Source: Phaeodactylum tricornutum CCAP 1055/1 (lineage: Eukaryota; Bacillariophyta; Bacillariophyceae; Surirellales; Neidiaceae). Taken from it: a stretch of DNA of 64,000 nucleotides. A model generated the notes under the pieces. The model worked only from the letters and a program-made list of their open reading frames with translations, made no database searches and was not told where the DNA came from. Shown in pieces: positions 52,097 to 63,169 of this stretch (position 1 is the first letter of the stretch; the number at the start of each line of letters is the position of its first letter). The position numbers and the translations under genes are program-made. Where the stretch lies: positions 1,007,394 to 1,071,393 of the forward strand of contig NC_011673.1 in assembly GCF_000150955.2 (NCBI RefSeq), written 5' to 3'.

Positions 52097-55000
52097 TTAC
52101 CTCCTTTTGCCTTTTGAGTGGATTCGTTTACGTGCCGGGTTTTTGTTGTCCGCTTCTTTACTGGTCACCAGCTCGTGCATCATTGATTTTTCTATCTCGC
52201 GTTGCTCTTCCACGAAGCGACGGAACTCCTTTTCCCTGGCCTCCTTTGCTTGAATCTCGGTCAACGAGTCCGCACGTTCCCGCCGCTCAATGTACCACCT
52301 TCCATTTTCCCCACAGCTTGGAACCTGCTTGGTTTTCAAGTCTTCTTCCTGTTGCTGTATATCTTTAAGACTTTGGCTCGGCGGGGTAGTGACTGCGGAA
52401 TTTGAAGGGCTGCTTCTGGGGGACGCCCAAGAAGCCACCGCGGGAATTACAGGCCGCGGTGCTGCTTTTTTTGGTGACCAAAAGTCTCCCAGTGAATACA
52501 ATGCTTTGGGTGAAGAATTAGCCGGGGAATAGGATGTTGCTGAACATGGCAGCATAGAAACTGGCATTGCGGTTCTGACTGTGGCAGTTGGCAAAGCCCG
52601 AGGGGCTGACTTTCTGGAACACGGTGATCCAAGCGGCTGTATGATTGGAGGTACAGATCGTGGTAGAGTCTTGAAAGTTTCGGATGGTCTCGCGATGCCT
52701 ACTTTTGGTATCTTCGTGGGCTCCTTGCTGCTTGCCGCCCGCAAGCGAGATTCCTCCTCCATTATGTTTTGCAAACTTTTTTTTTCTCCACGGCCAACTG
52801 GTGGCACAGATCCCGAAAAAGGGTGAGGTGGAGGGGGGAGCTGGTACTTTGGTAGTGAGGTCATTGCTTTGCCATTTTGTGACTGCCATGGTCGAGACGA
52901 GAAATGTTCCCTGTCTCCGCCACCTCCTTCCGTACCCAATATTTGCCTCCGCCTGCATTCATTAACTACAGCTTTTCTAGCTTGTTCTTCATCTTTGAAT
53001 GCTAAATGGGCGACTCTATTCCGATGCTTGCGACCGTTCAAGTGAAATTCTAAATTTTGCAGGTCTGGGCATGTGATGGAACAGACTTCACATCGAAATA
53101 GGGAAATTGCGTTGTCATTTTGAATCTTCGCTTCTTCCGCTTGCTCTATATGGCTCTCTGATTGCACTTTCTTTTCTGCCATTCTCGTTTCGGTCAAGTG
53201 ACTACCAATTTGCTTCAGCGCTGGTTGGAGAGCAATCAGATCTGCCTCCAGCTCAGATCGACGAGCAACCTTCTCTTGCTGCTCTGGAGTCAAAGACTGC
53301 ACGCCCGCTGCAGCCTTTTCGATTATGGAAATTTGACCCAAGCGCTTTCGAAGTGCTCGCGTCTCCTTATTCAACGCGTCAAATTTCGCTAGCGTTGAAG
53401 ACTTGGTGGAAAGGTTTATCTCGGAAGTTACCTGTTTGCACTGGCCCGAGCAAGAACGATCATTTTTTCCATTCCCGCTGATCCCTCTTGTACTGTTTTG
53501 AGGCGGCTGACAAAGGGGCCTCATGGAACAACTCGTATCCGCCAATGTAAAAGCGCGCGACAGTTTGTGATGCCTCTCAAAATATTTCGTAGAGGCTTTG
53601 TCGCGAAGCCCTGTACAGGCTTCCAGCCACTGATGTACACCGCAAGACGAGCTACGTTCCAAAGATTGCATCTTCTTGTTCTCTGCGCCTGCCAGTGCAA
53701 TGTCAAAAAACAATGGATGAATATGTCCATCCTGGCTCATTTCGCCCCGAGGAGACATCTTTGCAATTTGTTCTTCCAAGTAGACGTTCATAACACTTCT
53801 CTGCCCAAAGTCCAAAACAGCATCCAGATTGCGGCGTATAAAATTGTCGCAGTATTCAACCAAAAACGGGGAATGTATCCGTTCAGCGGTTATCAAAACA
53901 GGGATAACATTAAATAGGTCCACATGATGCGCAACTATCTCGGCGGCAAGGCTCTCTAGGGAGGGCACGAAGTCCGACCGTCGATGGGGACTCCGTGAAA
54001 AGGTAGCACCGACAAGAAGAACCGTATGCTCCTTTGCAGCCGACACGCTAACGGCCCGATGAATTCCTGGAACACGTTTCGGGTCCGGTTGCCACCGGAT
54101 TCCTTCGTGGCCCAGCACATCTTTACCATAGGCAGCCCCCCAGGTATACAAGGCACCCGTATCCGTGATAACCGCAGTGTGATTCTCCGACGCTGACACA
54201 CCAACAGCAACACCTCCCCCATTGTGCGGGAGCATACCTTGTACCAATTGTGGCACAGCCATTGCAGTGCCTTTTTTTGCTGAGACTGGGGTTCCCAAGG
54301 ACTCCGCGTGTAAGCCCCATGTGTATACTAACCCGTCCGAAGAAACTACTACGTTGTGAAAACGAGCGCAGGCAATGCTAACAGGATTCACTAAGCGGTT
54401 TCGAGTTTCGACCGACGGATTCAGTTGAATCTTGCTTGGCACATGGTTGCCGTGTCCCCAAGTGTAGATGCTGTTCACTGGTACGCCGGTGCGGCCCCAT
54501 GGTAGCGTCAGCACGAGAGTCGTTTTTTCTGAAGCACAAATGGACATTGCAACTTTGGGAGGCGATGTACCCCACAAAGCTTCTACTCGATGTACACGGT
54601 GCGTTCCGTTACGTCGACTCACACCCAATTGCCCCGCCGTATTGTCACCCCATACGAAAACTTCCCCTATTCTGGAAAGCGCAACGGAATGCTTGGCACC
54701 GGCAGCAACTGCGACACATTGCGTATTCTTGAGATTATCGATCCTCCGGGGAACGGATCGTGTGCTACAGTCATCCAAAGTCAAACCCAGCTGTCCGAAG
54801 CGATTCGATCCCCAAGCAAAGACGATCCCAGTCTTTGTAACACAGAGGGAATGGGACTCAGCTGCCGAAATCCCCACAACTTTGTGATGAGATAAGCCTA
54901 CAACTCGTGTTGGTAAAGCGCAATGCGACTCGTCTCCCGTTCCTAAACGGCCGCCTTTGCCAAGCCCAAAGGCATACACGTGTCCATTTCGAGTCAGAAC

Positions 55001-56054
55001 CAGCGTATGGTGCGATGCAGCTGAGACAGAAACTGCTCCGCCCATGCGTCCAACTCGCTCCTGCCCAAAGGCCTGGACGCGCTGAGGACGAGAAGTGGCC
55101 GCTCCAACAATAGGCCTTGCGTTCAACGTAGTACCGCTACTGGAACATGATGCACTAGTTGACACTCCTGACGCGCAGATGTGTGCACTTCCAAACGTTA
55201 AAACTTCGCAACCGTATTCAGACAGATTCCTTTTGCAATCCAACAACGAACTTTCTGTGGCTTCTGTTTCAAGATGAATTGTATCTCGGAGAGTGTCGCT
55301 CGCTTCGTCTGTTTCATCCGCATCAGTCAAATGCAATCCAGAAGCGTTCAGCCAAGTGTTATCTTGCCTGCCTGTCGAGACCGAACTTATTTGACTGGAT
55401 ATTGATAGGAGCGCTTGTCGACAAGCTGCAAGCTCGGAGCGTTGCTGTATCGCCAGTAAATCGGACGGAGTGAGCCCCTCCTGGTCCCGTGCCGCAATAA
55501 GCTTTGCTAACATGACACTAACATTCGTGCCGTAACCTTGCAGTACGTCCATAGGTCGTTTCGATAGACGACGAGACAAGGAATCGTGTTCGTGCGTGGC
55601 CGTCAGGCAATGGCGCACGAGCAACAGAATACTAGCGAGATCGCCTCGCAGAATTGCCCAGTGAAGTGGCGTGTACCCGGACTCTTTGTCTGGGAGCGTC
55701 AATATCTGTTCCTCCAGATTGCAAGCAAATTCCCCCGCCTTGTGATCGCTGGAGTGGATCTTGTGAAGCTGCTCAATCTGGTGAAGTCTGGATAACAGTA
55801 TCGACTTCAGCAGCAACTATGTGCGAATCACCACTTGAGAGCGCTTCACCATGCAGAAACGAACGACCCGAGGTAGGATTTGAGTGCATCAGGATAGCTT
55901 GCAATACCTCCCGCACCACCGACACGCGCTCTCGTGTTACTTCGGCGGTACTACCGTTTCTCCCTTCAGGCGACATCATTTTGGTCGAGATCGAACTGGT
56001 GTTCATTTCCTTATACGACCCACTCGAAACGGATCGCCCTCGGGAGCGCCCCAT
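52097..56054 (-). CDS. ankyrin/RCC1/BTB/zinc-finger protein, IBtk-like (2 exons)
   Basis: Main exon 55777-52097 plus a proposed first exon 56054-55908, with a 130-nt GT-AG intron (gtattg...caccag), give about 1,275 residues. Ankyrin units come first (SGYTPLHWAILRGDLASILL; DQEGLTPSDLLAI). An RCC1 beta-propeller follows at about 250-620 (HVYAFGLGKGGRLGTGD; VFAWGSNRFGQLGL; VFVWGDNTAGQLGV; YTWGAAYGKDVLGHEG). A BTB-like region follows (HHVDLFNVIPVLITAERIHS...). A coiled coil precedes one C2H2 finger (FRCEVCSITCPDLQNLEFHL, NGRKHRNRV), then a Pro/Ser-rich tail and a basic end. Animal IBtk has the same ankyrin-RCC1-BTB order and is a cullin-3 substrate adaptor, so a ubiquitin-ligase adaptor role is inferred. 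The added zinc finger is unusual. The alternative donor gtttct would give a slightly different join. Confidence 0.82.
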
Positions 56055-56795
56055 GTCAACTCCTCTCGTTGCACCTATCTAAAAAAAGGAACGGAGTGAC
56101 TGCAAGCTTCCTCAACGGTACTCTGTCCGAGTTTGGAGCAAACTTGTCAAACAGTCGGAGAACGTTTTTTGAAATGGAATGCTACGCTATGCTTGGCTCG
56201 TGCTCTATTCACAAGCAGCTCTCCTTCACCTTCGTTCCGCTAAATATATTTTTTGTCTTTGCTGTCTCCACACCTTTCCACAAAGGAAAAGCTAGACTGA
56301 ACATTCGTTCGCACTCACCTGCCTTGTACAACAACGCAAGCTAAGCAGGTAACTGTAAATTACAATCCGATTTACATGGGTTGATTTACATTAGTGTCCT
56401 GTGTACCGTCAACCAACATCGTGTCCAATAGTAAGAAGGAAAACCGACACTTCGTCAGGGCAGGTTTCCGAATTCGACCCTGGCGAATCTCCTCGTAAGC
56501 TGCGACAGAATCTTCCTATTTGATTTGTACAGTACCTAGGACGACTGTCTTGTCGGAAACTCGACCCTCAAGATACACAGCATCAACAAGAATTTATGCT
56601 TGTCCGTTCTATGTCTCAAAAAAGGTGGTTTTCCGATCACCCTCACGAAAGTTAGAGAGGCAACGTTTTCTTGACGCCTCGTCTCGTTCACATAAAAATT
56701 CTCTTCTGCCCTGAAGAACAACATACGTCAACTCCGTATCAATCTGCTAGACCTGCTAGTCTACTCAGAACACAGTCGCTTGCTGTACACCTGCA
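56055..56795. other. shared promoter region of two divergent genes
   Basis: 741 bp with no supported gene, between the IBtk-like gene (minus) and the plastid-protein gene (plus). Confidence 0.4.
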
Positions 56796-57467
56796 ATGAG
56801 GGTTTCTCTATCGACGGCTCTCGTGCTTGGTATTACGGGAGCAAGTCCGGGAGTCATTCTTCTACTCACGTGCACGGCGGCTACAGCGTTTTCAGCGTTG
56901 CCGCCCACCACAAACCTCTCCCCTGCTAGTGACGCATTCGTAGCTAGACGCTGGAAAATCGTTGCAGCACCCCACCATCGGTCTGGCTCTTCACTCCGTT
57001 CTATTGTCGATAAAAGGAATGGCAGAGACCGAGAAGAGAACGATGAAATCGCCACCTCCAACTTGGGTCCCTCCACGACACCAATCATTCCGTCGGGTTT
57101 CAATCCGTTCGAGTACAAATCGTCTAGCCGTGACTCATCCGTATCATATCTGAATCGAGTGTCGCTCCGGCAAACAACTATGCAAGAACTTGTCAATGAA
57201 CTGTTGAACGTCGTCGAGCGAGAAGAGGAAACTCAACGAACGTTACAATCCTATCAGGACTTCTTACTCGAACCCTTGGAGTGCGACGGGGCTGTGTTGG
57301 ATTCAGACTCGATATACAGTTCTACCATGAATCGTACACAGCGGTATGCGGCCTATCGAGAATCCATGGAAGAACGCGTAACAAAGGCCAAGAATACATC
57401 TGTTCGCCAAGTGCTAATTTCTCTCCAAAACTTTGTGCGTTCGTTTGAAAAAGGTGGAACAGAATGA
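56796..57467 (+). CDS. small plastid-targeted protein of unknown function
   Basis: 223 residues from the ATG at 56796. A hydrophobic signal sequence (VILLLTCTAATAF) ends in ATAF-SALPP, matching the diatom A-[ST]-A-F-x-P plastid signature with Phe at +1. A Ser/Arg/Thr-rich transit region follows (FVARRWKIVAAPHHRSGSSL). Import into the plastid stroma is thus well supported. The mature part is helical and acidic (QELVNELLNVVEREEETQRT; QSYQDFLLEPLE; TKAKNTSVRQVLISLQNFVR) with no recognised domain. It may be a coiled-coil accessory protein. No intron is needed. Confidence 0.75.
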   Translation: MRVSLSTALVLGITGASPGVILLLTCTAATAFSALPPTTNLSPASDAFVARRWKIVAAPHHRSGSSLRSIVDKRNGRDREENDEIATSNLGPSTTPIIPSGFNPFEYKSSSRDSSVSYLNRVSLRQTTMQELVNELLNVVEREEETQRTLQSYQDFLLEPLECDGAVLDSDSIYSSTMNRTQRYAAYRESMEERVTKAKNTSVRQVLISLQNFVRSFEKGGTE

Positions 57468-57857
57468 GGCTAGCTTTTTGCTAAGCGGTCTTTATGGAAA
57501 GACGTATCTGTGAGTCCTACAACACCCGCTCTTTCGATTGACTCCATCTGCGCAAATAGAAACCGATCATGACTCGAAGAATCCAGCGGTATATGGAACG
57601 AAATTGCGTTGGAGAGCACACTCATGTAGGGGTCGAAGAGATGTGTGTACCAACTATATGCACTCCTCCACTTTCGGACGCCTCAGCAAACAACGATAGA
57701 ACAGCGGTTGATACAAAGCGCATGCTATTCTAGAAAGTCGCCTCCTCCGGATGCCACTTGGTGCTATCTGAAAAAAGTTGGTAGTATAATCTCGAAAAAG
57801 TAACCGTAGACATTGAATAGCTAGTTCTTTTCAATTGTTTAGCATTTTACACTCCGT
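57468..57857. other. intergenic region
   Basis: 390 bp between convergent genes; nothing recognised. Confidence 0.4.
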
Positions 57858-60522
57858 CTATGCGTCTGGGAGCGGAGGGACTCTGTTTTTCACTTTCGCT
57901 GCGTTCAATCGGTCCAGAGCCTGTATCCGCGTTGCGTAGTGAGCAGGTGATGTACGGTCTCTGCTGTAGTTCCTGTAGGCGGATACAAATTCTTGGTAGG
58001 CTTCGCCTCGCTCCTGATTCCCCTTGCTGTTTGGCAGCGAAGACTGTGTTTCAGAGTCGACCGAGGGGCGTTCCTCAACGTCTACTCCGACCGAGGGGCG
58101 TTTCTCAACGTCTACTCCGACCGGATTGGGTCCACCGAATAAGCTCAAAATAGGGGCCCGGCGGCTTTTTTGAAAAGATGTGTATCGCGTACTTGTGACC
58201 ATGCGCACGTGACCTGCAATCGCCCGAGAGGCACTACGCTTGCGGCGGGCCTTTTCTAACGGAGTCAACGGCTCCTGTCGCAATCCCGATGCACCTACAC
58301 TCTGGCTGTCATTGCCGCACATGCTGGCAAGATCTTGTGATTGAGTATCTTGGTGTTGTTGAATTGGTTCTACTCTCGAAACGGACAAACCTTGAATGAG
58401 TGCCGGGCTCACTGTCTCATCTTCGGCCGTATCAGTGAAGCTAGCAGCATCCTTCTTCGAATCGTGATTCTCCTGCCGTACGTCGACTATATTCCCAGTG
58501 TTTAGGTATTGCGCAGGGTGATCCGACATCTTGGAGACCGACGGACTCTGAGTTGTAACAGCAGTGAATTGCTTTTTAATTCCATTGTTCATGACGATAT
58601 CCATGGAGTCTTTCTCACACTCAACAGTTTCCGATTTGACCTTTTCTGTAATCACCACATCTGATGATACAGGCTCGATCAACACAGGTTTTTCAACATC
58701 CTCCTTGGATGCCAAGACTTTCACCCGCAATTGTTGATACGAGCCTACAGTAGGGTCTTTGGAACAATTTTTGGCTTGTGTCCGGGACGACTCGACTTCT
58801 CCCATAGAAGAGACGGTCGAAACCTTTGGTCTATCATTCTGCTTCACTGTCTCTTCTTCGGCCGTATCAGTGAAGCTAGCAGCATCCTTCTTCGAATCGT
58901 GATTCTCTTGCCGTACGTCGACTATCATTCCCAGTGTTTAGATATTGCGCAGGGTGATCCGACATCTTGGAGACCGACGGACTCTGAGTTGTAACAGCAG
59001 TGAATTGCTTTTTAATTCCATTGTTCATGACGATATCCATGGAGTCTTTCTCACACTCAACAGTTTCCGATTTGACCTTTTCTGTAATCACCACATCTGA
59101 TGATACAGGCTCGATCAACACAGGTTTTTCAACATCCTCCTTGGATGCCAAGACTTTCACCCGCAATTGTTGATACGAGCCTACAGTAGGGTCTTTGGAA
59201 CAATTTTTGGCTTGCGTCCGGGACGACTCGACTTCTCCCATAGAAGAAACGGTCGAAACCTTTGGTCTATCGTTCTCCTTTTGCTTGTGCGTCAGTAGAG
59301 GACGAAATCTGAGCGGCGATGCCTTCACAGGAAGTGTCCCCTGATCGTCCGGGACGTCCACTACGGCCCTGTGAGGGTGCACACTTGAGGCAACAAATGG
59401 CGGTAGATTTTGTGTCGAGTTTGATGTAGGGGTGACGGAGGATTCTGGTGGGCACCATTCCAGCAAACCTTGGCGGTACCATATGTTGTAGGCCCAGGCG
59501 TGGGTATCTTTGGATTTGTCCCGTATTCGCCAAGCCAATACTTCCGGGGCCTGTCCGGGACTTGACAAATCTTCTGGTGGAGGTTCGCGTTCTTTTCGCG
59601 TAGACAAAGGCTGTGGTGGTGAGAGCGGAGTCGGTGGGGGACAAGATTCCATCGGACACGGCTCGATGTTGACGGGCGGAGCGCGTTGCGTTTCGAGCCG
59701 AACTTCCGGTTTCAATTTCGTAGGCGATTCCATGTTCCCGCCTCCGGAAGGGGTAAAGGCTTGCTCAAGCCAGGCTGTGCGTGTACGGACATCGGTTCGG
59801 GGTGGTGTAAAGAGTGGCGAATCATCGCTGCCAGCGGGCGATTCGGCATACGTGTCGCCCGACGGAAAGGCCTTTTCCTGCCAGAAAGATTTACGCGACT
59901 CGGCGATACCGGGGGTAGTCTGGGCCCCATAGTGAGTAGTCACTACTGGCGACGGGGGCGACACGATAGTGGCAGCTGACATTGTTTGTGGTGGCGAAGG
60001 CGAGTAGGGTGTGGTCTGGTCGGTACCAGGCATACTCGAAAGACGAGGAGGACTAGTGGCGTTCGACAATTGCGCGGATCGAGGAGAAACACCCGACGAT
60101 GGTTTCGTCACAACGGTGTCGTCGTGTCGGGGCTTTTGTGGAATAATAGTCGTGAATAGGAGACTGCTGGAATCATCGTCATTATCGTGGGCGTTGTATA
60201 TCGTGGAAGCATTCGAAACGGTCAATGGACTTACGCCGTCCACGCGGGCATTAATGATATTTCCGGCATCGGGGAGACAGAGATGATCCTTTGGCTGTGG
60301 TTCGGTGAAGGGCACGGTATCTGTTCGCCAAAGAGCCGCGGTCCCGGAGGTGGTGCGTTCGAATCCTGGCTGGGGACTTGGTGGCGCCTCATCCGGAAGA
60401 CGGTAGCGTCGGTCCGTAGCATAAGGGCTTACCGGAACGCTCGGATCGATGGGAAACGCGCCGTTAGCCGATGAATTGGACGATGGCGATTTCTGCCGGA
60501 GTCGGGCGAACCAATTGCTCAT
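57858..60522 (-). CDS. Ser/Pro-rich protein with a 435-bp tandem duplication and a frame break
   Basis: The reading frame runs from at least 60522 (ATG; MSNWFARLRQKSPSSNS) to 58876; codons stay open further upstream to 60627 across a Thr run with no ATG, so an upstream start or exon is possible. The protein is largely disordered, with short conserved-looking strings (KSFWQEKAFPSGDTYAESPA; TAWLEQAFTPSGGG) and WRIRDKSKDTHAWAYNIWYR, LLEWCPP. The frame continues in a second phase to 57858. Two tandem copies of about 433 bp (58844-59276 and 58409-58840) encode the same 144 residues. The first-translated copy has one extra base near 58926, which breaks the frame, whereas the second does not. The C-terminal part has KARRKRSASRAIAGHVRMVT and a 10-residue repeat (GVDVEKRPSV, GVDVEERPSV). 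It ends LDRLNAAKVKNRVPPLPDA. No domain is recognised; sequencing or assembly error at the repeat is plausible. Confidence 0.65.
58409..59276. repeat. 435-bp tandem duplication inside a gene
   Basis: Units 58409-58840 (432 bp) and 58844-59276 (433 bp) are about 98% identical by eye, with seven or so differences. The period of 435 bp is 145 codons, so the original duplication was in frame. One unit carries a single additional base. Confidence 0.9.
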
Positions 60523-60537
60523 ATTGTTACTACTTGC

Positions 60538-60570
60538 TGCTGTTGTTGTTGTTGTTGTTGTTGTTGTTGT
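60538..60570. repeat. GTT trinucleotide microsatellite
   Basis: About ten GTT units, encoding a Thr run (TTTTTTTTTT) on the minus strand if the upstream codons are used. Its length is likely polymorphic. Confidence 0.85.
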
Positions 60571-61406
60571 CGACGGGCCGTTTGGGAAGACCGAATCACG
60601 ACCTGTGTACGCGATATCGTCACTCAAGAATTCGTCGACGGAACGAAAGAATCGTTGGTCACGAGACTTTCGAGTGGAAAGAAAGAGGACAGGACTCTCC
60701 CGTACTGAATCTCTTCAAGGAGGGAGGTCAAGGCAACGACAAGCTTCTGCCGTTCCGTTCGCCTTGCGAGCCCGTGTTTCGGAAGCCAATTTTACAATTA
60801 CATACATACATTCTATCCGACAGCAAACCCATGCCACGACGATTCGAGATTCCTTTTTGGTAGGCTATCTATCTATCTATGTATGTGACGTTCACTCATG
60901 GAACGGAACAACACAGTAGTACGATGTTTCGTCGTCGTGGATTGCTTGGACTCGTTCCCAATTGGGCGAAGTTTGATAGGCGTGGTGATTCTCATTTTCC
61001 AATGTTCGAACGCTTGGTTTGCACCAACGGACATGATGAGAACCGGCAACCCCGCTTCTGTGAGATTCCATTCGCCAGCCCTGCGGGATCCAACGCCTAG
61101 TAGTTTCCACACGAACTGTAAGTACCGGTCCATACCATACTGTTCTGTGTCTAACGAACCCGGACTTAAATACGACCGTTGGCAGTCCGTACAGCCGGCG
61201 ATGCGATGAGCACCAGCAAGGGTGCGGTAAATGTCCGTGACGCTGGGGGACGATTACGCCAAAGACTTTCTTACTGTTAACAGGAAACAACCAACGCCTC
61301 GAAGGCTTTTGGTTGCTTCCAACAATCGATCGAAGAACAAAGTTACCCTTCCACACTCTCTCTCACGAGCACTCTCTCTCGTCCTCAATCAAAGGGCTCC
61401 CATAGT
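60571..61406. other. shared promoter region of two divergent genes
   Basis: No supported gene. A short TATC run (60862-60880) is present. Small frames on both strands have no recognisable content. Confidence 0.4.
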
Positions 61407-62804
61407 ATGGTGCGAACGAGACCTCTTGTATCGTTGTCGTTGTCGTTGTTACCGACGCTAGTAAGGCTCGGAACGACGAGCGTGACCGCCGACGCTTCCG
61501 CAGACTGCACCGTGCAGCTCGACGGCACGTGTGTGTCTTCGCTGCCACGACTCGAATGCGGTGTGTACATGGCGCCGAGTACTTTGGGTGAAGACACGAA
61601 CCTGGGAATCTACACGGGCAAGGCACTCCGGACGGACGACGTTGTCAACTTTCCAGAAATCGCCATTCCGCTGCTCTTCCGCGAATGGGGCGAGCACGTC
61701 GAAGGGATTGCCGACGGTGCACTCTGGGATCGCTATATTTGGGAAGGCGAAGTCGCCGATTTGGAAACCTACACCGATCGCAACCGCATCGACAACCGCG
61801 CCGTCTTTGTGCCGGGCGTTGGCTGCACCGTCAACTCGGTACTCGACATGAACAACATTGAGAGCACGCACGGATCCACCTACGATACCGCTGGCTTGCA
61901 CCGATCGCGGGATCCCGGTACCGGTGCTTTTTCGCCCTACCACAGCGCGCTTACTACCGCCGTCACCGATATTGCCCCCGGCGCCGAGCTGTTCGCCTCC
62001 TACGGGGACTACTGGGTACCGTCCATTCCGGGAGTGCAAGTCACACTCGATGAAGTCCTCGATGTGACCGAAGACTTCTTGCAGAACGATTTGTACGAAT
62101 TTGTGCAGTCGCACCGTGACGCCGATGCGCTCACTCCCGACGTCAAGGAAGCGCTCTTTGCTTTTGTCAAGGACTTTCCCCTGCCCAATCAGCCTTTTTC
62201 TAATCTGCCCCGCAACGTTCCCTGGGCCGACGTCGAACGGGCTATCCACGAAGCCGGCACACACCGCAAACACACTGATACGACAACTGACAATGTTAGC
62301 GGCGAGTCCTCCGTTGCACGACAGTTCATTCGGGAACAGTCGATCCGTGATCTAGCCTGGTTAGACGAACACGGCTACTGTCAGGATCACCTGCGACCAG
62401 GTCGCTCCACACTACCCCAAGCCGGACGCGGGGCTTTTGCTACCCGTAATCTCCCGGCCGGAAGCGTAGTCGGCTACGCCCCGCTCATTCATATTGGACT
62501 ACACGGGCGTGAAGTTTTACGTATCACTTATCCTCCCAGCGAACACGATCATCACGTTGGGAACGATGACAACGACGGTGAGAACGGCACGACACCGCGC
62601 ACCAGTTACGATCTTGTCCTCAACTACAGCTTTGCCCATCGCAATTCAACCGTCATACTTACACCCTACGGCGGAATGGTAAACTATATCAATCACGGTA
62701 GTACAACTAGCGGGCGTGCCAACGTACAGGTGCGGTGGCCGGACAAATCCTTGATCGCTCACGTCCCATCCTGGCTGGAACAAGACCCCATATTCTTGTC
62801 GGAA
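61407..62804 (+). CDS. SET-domain-like protein with signal peptide (3' end in gap)
   Basis: At least 466 residues from the ATG at 61407, cut by the run of N starting at 62805. The N-terminus MVRTRPLVSLSLSLLPTLVR is a likely signal peptide. The first half resembles a degenerate SET domain: LGEDTNLGIYTGKALRTDD, DMNNIESTHG, TDIAPGAELFASYGDYW. The second half starts another SET-like unit: GRGAFATRNLPAGSVVGYAP, SYDLVLNYSFAH, GGMVNYINHGS, where N-x-x-N-H-[GS] is the catalytic-site signature of SET methyltransferases. Nuclear SET enzymes lack a signal peptide, so a secretory or plastid location would be unusual. I recall diatom families of this type without known substrates. The post-SET part should lie in the gap or beyond. 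Confidence 0.72.
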
Positions 62805-63169
62805 NNNNNNNNNNNNNNNNNNNNNNNNNNNNNNNNNNNNNNNNNNNNNNNNNNNNNNNNNNNNNNNNNNNNNNNNNNNNNNNNNNNNNNNNNNNNNNNN
62901 NNNNNNNNNNNNNNNNNNNNNNNNNNNNNNNNNNNNNNNNNNNNNNNNNNNNNNNNNNNNNNNNNNNNNNNNNNNNNNNNNNNNNNNNNNNNNNNNNNNN
63001 NNNNNNNNNNNNNNNNNNNNNNNNNNNNNNNNNNNNNNNNNNNNNNNNNNNNNNNNNNNNNNNNNNNNNNNNNNNNNNNNNNNNNNNNNNNNNNNNNNNN
63101 NNNNNNNNNNNNNNNNNNNNNNNNNNNNNNNNNNNNNNNNNNNNNNNNNNNNNNNNNNNNNNNNNNNNN
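62805..63169. other. assembly gap (365 N)
   Basis: Run of unknown bases inside the SET-like gene. The true gap size may differ. Confidence 0.99.

Noticed and set aside
60898-61356. Overlapping open frames of 103 (+) and 154 (-) codons
   Set aside because: No domain, no codon signal, and location in a divergent promoter region.
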